From NCBI GenBank assembly GCA_028554795.2, contig CM068835.1, positions 27,406,311 to 27,470,310 of the forward strand: a stretch of DNA of 64,000 nucleotides. The letters run 5' to 3'. Every line of letters starts with the position of its first letter. The first letter of the stretch is position 1. The position numbers and the translations under genes were made by a program. Below, piece after piece: positions 23,920-35,079 of the stretch. This DNA is from Sinohyriopsis cumingii (Eukaryota; Mollusca; Bivalvia; Unionida; Unionidae). The notes beneath the pieces were generated by a model. That model did not search any database. It was not told the DNA's origin and saw only the letters and a program-made list of their open reading frames with translations.

Positions 23920-24260
23920 ATGTGTGTGTGTGTATGTGTCTTGGATTTTTAATGTAGCTTTAACAATTTCTCAGTCATATCACTAAGATGTCTGCAGTGT
24001 GGCAGTTTATAGTGATATCTAGCACTGGGTCATCATGACGCAGACATGCAGCATGATGTCCTAACTGGTCACACTATCCTGACACTAGGCTGACCAGTTC
24101 TAACACTAACCTCATAATGCTGAGTGCCATGCGAGGCAGCTGTAACTACCATTTTTAGTAGTCTTTGGTATGACTCAGCTGGGGATCGAACCCACGACCT
24201 CCCACATCCGAGGCGAACACTCTAACCATTAAGCCACTGGAGCAGTTTCAGTTTACTATG
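23908..24260 (-). mobile_element. SINE family B inserted in the 43-bp minisatellite, 12-bp duplication
   Basis: Minus-strand tRNA-like head with A box TTAATGGTTAGAGTGTTCGC and B box GTGGGTTCGATCCCCAGCTG. The body includes GCCTCGCATGGCACTCAGCA and CTGCATGTCTGCGTCATGAT. The end reads GTTAAAGCTACATTAAAAAT followed by an (AC)n tail. The flanking 12 bp CAGTTTACTATG is identical at 23908-23919 and 24249-24260, so insertion into the array is clear. Confidence 0.92.
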
Positions 24261-24405
24261 GTATCCCACCAATACAGTAGTATGGCCAGGGCAATTTTGT
24301 ATGGTAGACCCCCACATTAGTAGCATGGATAAGGCACTTTGGTGTGACAGTCCCACTTGAATAGTATTGACAAGGCACTTTGCTTTGGTAGCAACACTTA
24401 AGCAG
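24261..24405. repeat. 43-bp minisatellite family, block right of the SINE
   Basis: Three to four diverged units (CACTTGAATAGTATTGACAAGG, CACTTTGCTTTGGTAG) continue the block interrupted by the SINE. Divergence is higher than in the main array. Confidence 0.85.
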
Positions 24406-25002
24406 TAGTGGTGAAATGATTCATCAAGATATTGATAATTTTCATGTCAATATACATATTGATCCAAGTGAAGGATGGAAAGAAAATGATACTTACCACA
24501 TACAAGTTACTTTAATCTTCAACCAGTGCTTTTTTATTTTTTAAATGGAGGATTTATCAGGCAGAGGCATACATTTCTATCAGCCTAAAATGAAAAACTA
24601 CAGATAACACCAACTTCCCTTCTACAAATTAACACAAGGTGATTAACTCATGTGGCCCAAAATCTGCCCCCACTCCGCCTCTCATTCAATTCCTTGCTAA
24701 TTTTTTCAATCCCCTTTGCAGGCTCAGCCACTGATAACATATACCAACATAAAGGAGACATTCTAATTTGTTTCCCATGAACAATTTAAGCACTGTATTT
24801 CTCACTTGACAGCATTTTTTCCATGAAGTTTCTCTGCTGATTTTCATCTTGACTACTTGGATTCAGTTTGGAAGCCTACATTTCCAGTGTGTCATATACT
24901 GAAATATACTACAGTACAATCAAATTCTGATGCGTTGTTTGTCCAGTCATGGGTAAACAGTAACCATCAATTAGAACTGAATGTAGCTTATTCAGTGGAT
25001 GT
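24406..25002. other. Unrecognised sequence between two minisatellite blocks
   Basis: No gene. A frame at 24857-25066 runs into the SINE at 25017 and is not supported. Confidence 0.45.
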
Positions 25003-25282
25003 CACACTGGAAGTGTTGTTGTTGTTGTTGTTGTGGGGTTTAACGCCATTTTTCAGCACACGATAGGCTATACATGGCGGCCAGTATTAATGGTGGAGGA
25101 AGAACCCGGAAAACCCTGGAAAGAACCACTGACCCACGAGAAGCTACTGGCAAGCTTTCTCACATGCCCACATTGGCTGAATCTTAGACTCAAACCGCCG
25201 CAGACAGAGGTGAGATGGCAGTGATCCATAACGAAGAGCGCTTTAGACCACTCGGCCACTCGGGGCCCCACACTGGAAGTGT
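25003..25282 (-). mobile_element. SINE family A, full-length copy with 14-bp target-site duplication
   Basis: The plus strand reads (GTT)n, GGGGTTTAACGCCATTTTTC, ATACATGGCGGCCAGTATTA and GACCACTCGGCCACTCGGGG, so the tRNA-Leu-like head faces left from about 25268. CACACTGGAAGTGT is identical at 25003-25016 and 25269-25282. It is close in sequence to the 51.3 kb and 4.2 kb copies. Confidence 0.93.
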
Positions 25283-25344
25283 AGGCATCCATGCTGGATC
25301 CAAGTAGATGCAAAACAAAAAGTGGCAACTGAATGGTCAGTAAA

Positions 25345-27540
25345 GAACTGACATGGAACTTTGCTATAGTAGATCCCACTTTAGTATTACTGACATGGTA
25401 CTTTGCTTACGGTAACCCCGACTTGTGTAGTATAAACAATGCACTTTGCTTATGGTAACCCCCATTTAAGCAGTATGGACAAGGCACTATGTTTATGTTA
25501 ACCCCCACTTAAGCAGTATTGAGAAGACACTATGTTTACGTTAACCCCCACTTAAGCAGTATGGACAAGGCACTATGCTTACTTTAAATCCCACTTAAGC
25601 AGTATCGACAAGGCACTATGCTTATGGTAAACCCACTTAAGTAGTATGGACAAGGCACTTTGCTTATGGTAATCCCCAGTTAAGTAGTATAGACAAGGCA
25701 CTCTGCTTATGGTAAACCCCACTTAAGTAGTATGGACAAGGCCCTTTGCTTATGGTAATCACCACTTAAGTAGTATAGACAAGTCACTTTGCTTATGGTA
25801 AACCCCACTTAAGTAGTATAGACAAGGCACTTTGCTTATGGTAATCCCCAGTTAAGTAGTATAGACAAGGCACTCTGCTTATGGTAAACCCCATTTAAGT
25901 AGTATGGACAAGGCCCTTTGCTTATGGTAATCCCCACTTAAGTAGTATAGACAAGTCACTTTGCTTATGGTAAACCCCACTTAAGTAGTATAGACAAGGC
26001 ACCTTGCTTATGGTAAACCCCAGTTAAGTAGTACAGACAAGGCACTTTGCTTATGGTAAACCCCACTTAAGTAGTATGGACAAGGCCCTTTGCTTATGGT
26101 AATCCCCACTTAAGTAGTATAGACAAGTCACTTTGCTTATGGTAAACCCACTAAAGTAGTATAGACAAGGCACTTTGCTTATGCTAACCCCCACTAAAGT
26201 AGTATGGACAAGGCACTTTGCTTATGTTAACCCCCACTAAAGTAGTATGGAAAAGACACTTTATGTTAACCCCCACTAAAGTAGTATGGACAAGGCACTT
26301 TGCTTATGTTAACCCCCACTAAAGTAGTATGGACAAGGCACTTTAACTATGATAACCCCACTTAAGTAGTATGGACAAGGCAGTTTGATTATGGTACCCC
26401 CAATTAAGTAGTATGGATAAGGCACTTTTCTTATGGTAATCCCCACTTAAGTAGTATAGACATGGCACTTTGATTATGGTAACTCCACTTAAGTAGTATG
26501 GACAAGGCACTTTGATTATGGTAATCCCACTTAAGTAGTATGGACAAGACACTCAGCTTATGGTAGTCCCCACTTATGGAGTATGGACAAGGCACTTTGC
26601 TTATGGTAATACCCAGTTAAGTAGTATAGATAAGGCACTTTGCTTATGTTAACCCCCACTAAAGTAGTATGGACAAGGCACTTTGCTTATGGTAAACCCC
26701 ACTTAAGTAGTATGGACAAGGCAGTTTGATTATGGTACCCCCAATTAAGTAGTATGGATAAGGCACTTTTCTTGTGATAATCCCCACTTAAGTAGTATGG
26801 ACAAGGCATTTTATGTTAACCCCACTTAAGTAGTATGGACAAGGCCCTTTGCTTATGGTAATCCCCACTTACGTAGTACAGACAAGTCACTTTACTTATG
26901 GTAAACCCCACTTAAGTAGTATAGACAAGGCACTTTGATTATGATAACCCCACTTAAGTAGTATGGACAAAGCACTTTGCTTATGGTAATCCCCACTTAA
27001 GTAGTATGGACAAGGTCCTTTGCTTATGGTAATCCCCACTTAAGTAGTATAGACAAGTCACTTTGCTTATGGTAAACCCCACTAAAGTAGTATAGACAAG
27101 GCACTTTGCTTATGTTAACCCCCACTAAAGTAGTATGGACAAGGCACTTTGCTTATGGTAAACCCCACTTAAGTAGTATGGACAAGGCAGTTTGATTATG
27201 GTACCCCCAATTAAGTAGTATGGATAAGGCACTTTTCTTGTGATAATCCCCACTTAAGTAGTACAGACATGGCACTTTGATTATGATAACCCCACTTAAG
27301 TAGTATGGACAAGGCAGTTTGATTATGGTACCCCTACTTAAGTAGCATGGATAAGGCACTTTTCTTGTGGTAATCCCCACTTAAGTAGTATAGACATGGC
27401 ACTTTGATTATGATAACCCCACTTAAGTAGTATGGACAAGGCACTTTGATTATGGTAACCCCACTTAAGTAGCATGGATAAGACACTCAGCTTATGGTAA
27501 TCCCCACTTATGGAGTATGGACAAGGCATTTTGCTAAGAA
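25345..27540. repeat. Main 43-bp minisatellite array, about 50 copies, with 172-bp higher-order units
   Basis: The unit contains CACTTAAGTAGTATGGACAAGG, CACTTTGCTTATGG and TAACCCC, with unit length 42-44 bp. A distinctive variant, GCCCTTTGCTT, recurs at 25741, 25913 and 26085, exactly 172 bp apart (four units), with the intervening units also matching in order. The same four-unit pattern recurs at 26844 and 27015 (171 bp). A longer block carrying GGCAGTTTGATTATGGTACC is repeated near 26380, 26720, 27190 and 27320. Minus-strand frames through it are artefacts. Confidence 0.95.
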
Positions 27541-29224
27541 ATAACAAGAATTCATTTTCCTTCTTAAGATTCATTAATAATTATTTTTGGTGATATATTT
27601 ACAGTTTTGTTTTAAAGTGCCCCCAAAAATGTTAAACAAGCCATGATATACACCAGAACCCTGGACTACTTGGTATTCAAATAGCCCTTCTGCACCTAGT
27701 TGGGGGGGGGGCCACTCTTCGCACTAATGTAAATTGAGGGCATAACAGCCTTCTATTTCAGGATTTTAGGATATGATGGCAAGTGTAAAGTTTTTAATGT
27801 CTTACTGTTGAGGACATTCAACCTATTGTAAAGGTTTCACATGTTTTTAAATATTTGTGTACCTAGGTATTCAAAATGGTTTTAATTTTAAAATAAGATA
27901 CTCTGATACAAATACCCATTTTGACCAAAGATTACACTTTAATGCAAAATAAATCCACCACATCTGCACAAAGGTTCAGAAGGTAAGTTCTATATCACAG
28001 GCAATGAGACATTAAACTGAAAATCTTATGATAAGTAATGAATTCTGTATAGCACTAACTTGTTAACAACAGGTATAGACTTATCTTGGTAACATTTGAG
28101 TCCTAAATCAGTTGTCATGAAATCTCTTGAGCCCAAAATGTGAACTTTTCCCCGCATTATATTGATTTTTATCATTCTCATGTAGTCATGGATATACAGA
28201 TAGATACACCAAGAGTGATGATTTTCTCACAAGATAAAAATAACGTTGTGTAACTTATTATTTCCTTTGAAATTCTCTAACGATTAATTGCCTTTTCTAA
28301 ATTTTATCAAGGAACTGAAAATATTAGAATCTAGGAATTAATTTTGGGGAAAATACCATGAAAACAGTTAGTACAATGATCTGTCTGGTATTTCTACAGG
28401 CATTTTAATCAAGTTTCTAGCAATGTGAATCATCTTCATTACAAACAAAGCACAGATGTGCTGCAGACTCTGTGGTCACCCTGAATTAAGGTTACAAACT
28501 TAACAATTTTAACCAACCTACAAGTAGGACCATAATGCACTCCCCACTTCAAGCGTCCAGTTAGGTGTCTTAGTTGATCTGTAATTAGTCCTCATCATGA
28601 CAGTGTTTAATGTACACGGAAGCCATAAAATATTGATTTGTTACCATTCTTGACCTACAGCAGGAATAAAAGTCATCGCAAACAGCTATTATCTGTGAAA
28701 GCAAAGGGTAAGGAGACACTAAGTCAACAAGTGGTAGACAAATATGACCCTGTCTCACAGTGGCAGGCTAGCCTCATTATATTTACTGCATTAAATCATT
28801 ATGACATCCAAATAAGACATGTTGCACTGCAGCCAACAACATTTATTATGACACTGCTTCAACAGCTCAATAGACAATTTATACAATCTCCTATATTCCC
28901 TCTTGACCTATGTCTGCAACCGAATAATCCTTGGACCTGGTCTAGACGATTTCCACGATTGTTTGCATTTTCAATGAATGTATGATGAATTATCTGACAG
29001 AACTGAGAGTTTGTTATTTTAAAATAGGACAACTAAACCACCATATGCTATGTAAATCCAAATCAAAGAATAAAGCATAATTTATCTTATGAACACAAAG
29101 GTACCCAAGTCAGTTGTTTTGAATGCAATAACATGAAGTAACTGTGGAGTAATCTGTCCACTTTACTTCATTTATTTATAAACTTAACATCTGGGAATGA
29201 TCACCTGTGAAATATTGAATTACC
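27541..29224. other. Unrecognised sequence with an unassigned open frame
   Basis: The plus-strand frame at 28638-28985 (115 residues) is the longest non-repetitive frame here. It has no hydrophobic segment pattern, motif or recognised family. I do not call it a gene, but an exon cannot be excluded. A G9 run lies at about 27702-27710. Confidence 0.35.
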
Positions 29225-29363
29225 ATATGTATTCACTCAAGTCCAGCTTCAAACAACCTAAACCCTGCTTTGCCATTGCAAAATGTGCTTGCAGGGTTTA
29301 GGTTGTTTGTTCTACTGATATTTGTAACAAAACAAGTTGGACTCAACTTATAAGTGAGTATAT
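29225..29363. mobile_element. Hairpin-core MITE-like element, copy 5 (single hairpin)
   Basis: Ends ATATGTATTCACTCAAGTCC and GACTCAACTTATAAGTGAGT are inverted. Inside is one perfect 18-bp inverted repeat (AAACAACCTAAACCCTGC at 29251-29268, complement at 29291-29308) with a 22-base loop. Then come GTTCTACTGATATTTGTAAC and the terminus. Compared with copy 1 one hairpin is missing, leaving a minimal form that shows the termini well. Confidence 0.82.
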
Positions 29364-29387
29364 CTGGTATGAATATATTAGAGTTTA

Positions 29388-29905
29388 ATGGTACCTTAGT
29401 GCAATTATGGATATAAATGGTACATGAGTGCCATAATGGCTATAATGATACATGAGTGCAATAATGGTTATAATGGTACATGAGTGCCATAATGGCTATA
29501 ATGGTACATGAGTGCAATAATGGCTATAATGGTACATGAGTGCAATAATGGTTCTAATGGTACATTAGTGCAATAATGGCTATAATGGTACATGAGTGCA
29601 AGAATGTCTATAATGGTACATGAGTGCAATAATGGCACATGAGTGCAATAATGGCTATAATGGTACATGAGTGCAATAATGGCTCTAATGGTACACGAGT
29701 GCAATAATGGCTATAATGGTACATTAGTGCAATAATGGCTATAATGATACATGAGTGCAAGAATGTCTATAATGGTACATGAGTGCAATAATGGCACATG
29801 AGTGCAATAATGGCTATAATGGTACATGAGTGTCATAATGGCTAAAATGGTAAATGAGTGCAATAATGGCTATAATGGTACATGAGTGCAATAATGGTTA
29901 TTATT
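29388..29905. repeat. 28-bp minisatellite, block 1 (about 18 copies)
   Basis: The unit contains AATGGTACATGAGTGCAATA and ATGGCTAT. Some units lack the TATAATGGTAC part (AATAATGGCACATGAGTGC). The same family, in a TACCTTAG form, makes up 31636-32600. This block abuts the ATT tail of the LINE at 29942. Confidence 0.94.
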
Positions 29906-29941
29906 ATATGCTCATTTTTTTCTCTGTTAACTTTGTAGAAT

Positions 29942-30482
29942 AATAATAATAACAATAATAATGAGGACTTTGTATAGCACCTAATCTTTAGAAGCTCTAA
30001 GTGCTTTACAACATTAGACAACACCTACAAGATAAAAAACATAATAATACTACAAAAACAAACACCATGAAATTAGAAAACATTAAAAAAAAAACATGCT
30101 GAGAATATTTAAGGTATGAAACATTATTAGGTCTTTAAGTTTGTTCTTGAAGTTGAAATAAGTGAGTTTTGAGAGCACTCTTTAATGGGATCACTGTGTC
30201 TTTGTGTCTAAGTTCAGTGGGCAATTTATTCCACGATGCTGGGCCCTGGTATGCAAAAGAACACTGTCCATATGACTTTGTTTTCATAGTGGGAATAATG
30301 AGTATATGATTGTCAGAAGAAGAGTGTAAGTATCTTGCTGGTGTGTACACATGGATGAGGTCAGACAGGTATGTTGGACTAGAGCCCATCAGTGAAATGT
30401 AGCACAGAGAACAAATTTTGTGTTTGATTCTGGATTGATAGGATAGCCAGTGTAGGGTACAGAGCAGTGGGAAGGTGTGCTT
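29942..30482 (-). mobile_element. LINE 3' end, copy 2
   Basis: Minus-strand sister of the 5785-6382 element. The 128-residue frame (30135-30521) has the same blocks: TLHWLSYQSRIKHKI, YLSDLIHVYTPARYL, FAYQGPASWNKLP and KSALKTHLF. The 3' UTR runs to AGGTGCTATACAAAGTCCTC and (ATT)n at about 29942. By eye the two proteins agree at roughly nine residues in ten. The 5' end of homology lies near 30480, so it is truncated at nearly the same point as copy 1. Confidence 0.85.
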
Positions 30483-31512
30483 GTTCAGTATTTTATGATA
30501 TTGCACACTTTCATATTGCACTCACACGCAGGACATGTGTGCCCAATAGTGTATTTGGAACTACTTTGTAAACAAATCATGTACTCTCGTGTAGCAGATG
30601 CTTTATGTTTTGGTTGATCAAATTTGTTTCTGAATGTTTCATGGACTGCCACATACCAGCTGCTTTGCTACATTCTGCATTAATGTTTTTGATACAATGT
30701 TTCAGATTTTGGCGATAGATGCCAGATTTCATAAAATTGCTTGGTACCTACAAATAACATGCAAGTTATAAAGGCATAAACTGTCTCCTTTAGCTGGTAA
30801 CAAGAATGGCAAAAAATATACAGTTTTACATTCTGAATTTCCTCAAAATGTACATTCTTAGTTCTGCAAATCCGAATTACATGAGCCATGTCATGAGTTC
30901 TCAAGCTTGATTACATATTTCAAAATTGTACTGTAATTTCAACTATATTCCAAATGCAACTACATCCTCCTTACTAATTTCAAAATGAAATAAACATTAA
31001 ATTCAATAACGTCTTTTTGATAATTGCAATTGAAACACTTCATATTTTTCCCAATTTATGATTTCAAATAGTCAATGACAGAACAAACACACTTGCAGAT
31101 GTAAACACGTTTCTCTCGCACTGCTTCAATCCGATGTATTTCATGTACAATTTGCACAGATGAATCCAGTCCATAATCACAAAATTTCATAGAATCGACA
31201 AAAATACCAAAATCTATTCATTCCAGATCAAATTGAAAACTTGTTGCAATGTGCGTTCATACACAATATGACTCCAAATTTCAAGTAGACAAAAACGCCA
31301 TTTTCTTTCAAAACTTATGTCTAGCACGAGACAAGTTCAAATTTATCTGGGCAGAGTTATGTGCGCATTAATAATGTTGTTGTGTAATGATGACTGTGCT
31401 TGTGTATTTAGTTTGGAATATGGCATACATTCATTTACGTTGTTTCTTGTAGTGTATTTTGCTTATATAATTAAGCCTTAGGTGGAATAAGAAAATGAGC
31501 ATATAATAAAAA
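30483..31512. other. Unrecognised AT-rich sequence between LINE copy 2 and an inverted repeat
   Basis: No gene. The minus-strand frame at 30680-30904 has no recognised motif. Confidence 0.4.
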
Positions 31513-31636
31513 GATTACTGCATCTGTATGGGAAAATATGAACTCGTTTTGTCGGATGGATATACTGCACTCCCAAGGTCATGCAGTATTCCATCCAAAA
31601 AACTTGTTCATATTTTCCCATACAAATGCAGTAACC
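31513..31636. repeat. Long inverted repeat, arms about 56 bp, 12-bp loop
   Basis: The left arm (31513-31569) and right arm (31582-31636) are complementary over nearly their whole length. They include TGTATGGGAAAATATGAAC against GTTCATATTTTCCCATAC, and GGATGGATATACTGCA against TGCAGTATTCCATCC. The loop is CTCCCAAGGTCA. RNA from either strand would fold into one long hairpin. It could be a foldback MITE or a structured RNA; no target-site duplication is clear. It borders the second block of the 28-bp minisatellite. Confidence 0.85.
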
Positions 31637-32600
31637 TATAATAATGGTACCTGAGTGCAATAATGGCTATAACTGTACATAAGTGCAATAATAGCGATAA
31701 TGGTATATGAGTGCCATAATGGCAATAAATGGTACCTTAGTGCAATAATGACTATAATAGTACCTTAGTGCAATAATGAGTATAATGGTACCTTAGTGCA
31801 ATAATGGCTATAATGGTATCTGAGTGCCATAATGGCTATAAATGGTACCTTAGTGCAATAATGACTATAATGGTACCTTAGTGCAATAATGGCGATAATG
31901 GTATATGAGTGCCATAATGGCAATAAATGGTACCTTAGTGCAATAATGACTATAATAGTACCTTAGTGCAATAATGAGTATAATGGTACCTTAGTGCAAT
32001 AATGAGTATAATGGTACCTTAGTGCAATAATGACTATAATGGTACCTTAGTGCAATAATGGCTATAATGGTACCTTAGTGCAATAATGAGTATAATGGTA
32101 CCTTAGTGCAATAATGGCTATAATAGTACCTTAGTGCAATAATGAGTATAATGGTACCTTAGTGCAATAATGACTATAATGGTACCTTAGTGCAATAATG
32201 ACTATAATGGTACCTTAGTGCAATAATGACTATAATGGTACCTTAGTGCAATAATGACTATAATGGTACCTTAGTGCAATAATGACTATAATGGTACCTT
32301 AGTGCAATAATGACTATAATGGTACCTTAGTGCAATAATGAGTATAATGGTACCTTAGTGCAATAATGGCTATAATGGTATCTGAGTGCCATAATGGCTA
32401 TAAATGGTACCTTAGTGCAATAATGACTATAATGGTACCTTAGTGCAATAATGGCTATAATGGTACCTTACTGCAATAATGGCTATAATGGTATCTGAGT
32501 GCCATAATGGTCATAAATGGTACCTTAGTGCAATAATGGCTATAATGTTATCTGAGTGCAATAATAGCTATAATGGTACATGAGTGCCATAATGACTAAT
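31637..32600. repeat. 28-bp minisatellite, block 2 (about 34 copies)
   Basis: Same family as 29388-29905, here mostly AATGGTACCTTAGTGCAATA plus ATGACTAT. Runs of identical units near 32160-32340 point to recent local expansion. Groups with ATGAGTGCCATAATGGCAAT recur at intervals and mark multi-unit duplications. Confidence 0.95.
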
Positions 32601-33021
32601 AGGTGCAAATTAAAAGGTAATTTATGAAAATGTAAACATGAAGAATTGCACAAAAACTTTAGAAGTTAAACCCTTCAAAATAAAGGTAAGCAAGAAGCAT
32701 ACAAAATTAATATATAAATTATACTGATTTTATCAAATGTAGATAAAAAATAAGGTAAACATGTAAAATCTTCCATACAAAAGGTCAAAATTTGTTGTAT
32801 GAACTGCATTCCATAAAAAAAACTCCAAGATTTTCTCAAGTGTGGTACAACATAATAAAGTTTTTTAAGTGAGTTCACATAAAAATAACTTCAATCTCAC
32901 TGGATGGAAATATACAAAAACTTTTCAAGAATGTGTTCCATTATCATGGTATGAACCTTGGTCCAGGTTCTCCCATCAGGAGGAATGCCTGAGCCAGATA
33001 TAACTGCTGGCACACTACCAC
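32601..33021. other. Unrecognised spacer between two minisatellites
   Basis: AT-rich, with no gene or repeat recognised. The minus-strand frame at 32675-32878 lacks any motif. Confidence 0.4.
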
Positions 33022-34236
33022 TTCATCTCTGTGATTTGTTTTGTATGGGGGATGCCCACATCATCTCTGTGATTTGTTCTGTATGGGGGATGCCCACTTC
33101 ATCTCTGTGATTTGTTCTGTATGGGGGATGCCCACATCATTTCTGTGATTTGTTCTGTATGGGGGATGCCCACTTCATCTCTGTGATTTGTTCTGTATGG
33201 GGGATGCCCATATCATCTCTGTGATTTGTTCTGTATGGGGGATGCCCACTTCATCTCTGTGATTTGTTCTGTATGGGGGATGCCCACATCATCTCTGTAA
33301 TTTGTTCTGTATGGGGGATGCCCACTTCATCTCTGTGATTTGTTCCGTATGGGGGATGCCCACTTCATCTCTGTGATTTGTTCCGTATGGGGGATGCCCA
33401 CTTCATCTCTGTGATTTGTTCTATATGGGGGATGCCCACTTCATCTCTGTGATTTGTTTTGTATGGGGGATGCCCACTTCATCTCTGTGATTTGTTCTAT
33501 ATGGGGGATGCCCACATCATCTCTGTGATTTGTTCTGTATGGGGGATGCCCATATCATCTCTGTGATTTGTTCTGTATGGGGGATGCCCACTTCATTTCT
33601 GTGATTTGTTCTGTATGGGGAATGCCCACTTCATCTCTGTGATTTGTTCTGTATGGGGGATGCCCACTTCATCTCTGTGATTTGTTTTGTATGGGGGATG
33701 CCCACTTCATCTCTGTGATTTGTTCTATATGGGGGATGCCCACATCATCTCTGTGATTTGTTCTGTATGGGGGATGCCCATATCATCTCTGTGATTTGTT
33801 CTGTATGGGGGATGCCCATATCATCTCTGTGATTTGTTCCGTATGGGGGATGCCCACATCATCTCTGTGATTTGTTCTGTATGGGGGATGCCCATATCAT
33901 CTCTGTGATTTGTTCTGTATGGGGGATGCCCACATCATCTCTGTGATTTGTTCTGTATGGGGGATGCCCACATCATCTCTGTGATTTGTTCTGTATGGGG
34001 GATGCCCACTTCATCTCTGTGATTTGTTTTGTATGGGGGATGCCCACATCATCTCTGTGATTTGTTTTGTATGGGGGATGCCCATATCATCTCTGTGATT
34101 TGTTCTGTATGGGGGATGCCCACATCATCTCTGTGATTTGTTCTGTATGGGGGATGCCCATACCATCTCTGTGATTTGTTCCGTATGGGGGATGCCCACA
34201 TCATCTCTGTGATTTGTTCTGAATGGGGGATGCCAC
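33022..34236. repeat. 38-bp minisatellite, about 32 highly similar copies
   Basis: The unit contains TCATCTCTGTGATTTGTTCT and GTATGGGGGATGCCCAC. Units differ mainly at one small site (CACTTC, CACATC or CATATC) and at CTGTATG, TTGTATG, CTATATG or CCGTATG. A series of these variants near 33460 recurs near 33690, which shows multi-unit duplication. This is the most homogeneous large array in the window, so probably the youngest. Confidence 0.97.
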
Positions 34237-34299
34237 TCCGCAATAGTGGGTTGATGTTCTGAAGCTTATTTGCAAAGTTTCATACCACATATTTTGCCA

Positions 34300-34700
34300 T
34301 GTGGACAAAACATACTGATATACTATCTGAAGTCAATATATGGGATCTTCCATTCAGAAACAGGTATCTGCAGGGCAGCTATGGCTGCTTTATCTACCCT
34401 TTCATTACCCATAATTCCAATGTGGCTAGGCAAACAATTGTACAGAATAGTTTTTCCTGACTGTTCGAGAATATCATGTTTCTGTAAGAATCTGGGATAA
34501 TTAGATGTAAAATTTAAGGTTTTGCAACAAAGCTCTTAAGATCTGTGTCAAAAATGGTGGCTTTATCCAGCAACTGACTGGTAATTGTACCATGGGATGT
34601 TGTAACAGCAGCTCCATCCATGTCATCTTTCAAACCATCTTTATATAGGGATGTCAAGCTATGATAAGTGGCTCTGTTTTCATTCAATTCATTCCAAAAA
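34300..34700 (-). pseudogene. RNase H domain remnant of a LINE
   Basis: On the minus strand the order of blocks is SLYKDGLKDDMDGAAV (around 34620-34660), KATIFDTDLKSF, a stop and frame change, then LPSHIGIMGNERVDKAA (34390-34432) and KIPYIDFR. These match the C-terminal RNase H of Jockey-type and related LINEs: a YTDGSK-like first box, a xxAELKAI-like second box, and WxPSHxGIxGNExAD. Here the first-box serine is L, the second-box glutamate is D, and stops intervene, so it is inactive. It sits immediately right of the 38-bp array. No reverse transcriptase is recognised beside it on this strand. Confidence 0.8.
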
Positions 34701-34924
34701 TGGCCTCAATTTGTTGATGACTATTTTTTAAATTGGCAAAGATTAAAGTGGGTTGGGTTTTTTTTGATAAAACAAGGTGGTGATTTTGGAACATATAAAT
34801 TTTACAGCATGTCCTACATGATTTTGAGGTTTTTAAACATCTAAGTTTGTGCAAAATTATTAAGTTTAATTTGGCCTGGTTTTTAACAGTACAACAATAA
34901 AAGCCGGTGTTTTAGTGTACAAGC

Positions 34925-35010
34925 AATTTGAGTAACTGTGCCTTGCCCAAGGACATACCACAGCAGTTAACCCTGGCTGATCGAATGGTGGAATCTGAAC
35001 TCGCATTAAT
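34925..35010. repeat. Fragment of a dispersed tRNA-related repeat
   Basis: The phrase GCCTTGCCCAAGGACATACC, followed by a diverged tRNA-like end, resembles a segment near 37200 (CTTTCTCAAGGGCATCAAG). Too short and diverged to place in a family. Confidence 0.35.
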
Positions 35011-35079
35011 TTTACAAAAGCAAACATACTTATAAATGCACACTCAGCTTAGTGTACAGACAAGACCCTGACATAATTG

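Noticed and set aside
28638-28985. 115-residue plus-strand frame as a possible exon
   Set aside because: No recognised motif, and a start codon in AT-rich DNA is weak evidence. Left unassigned rather than called.
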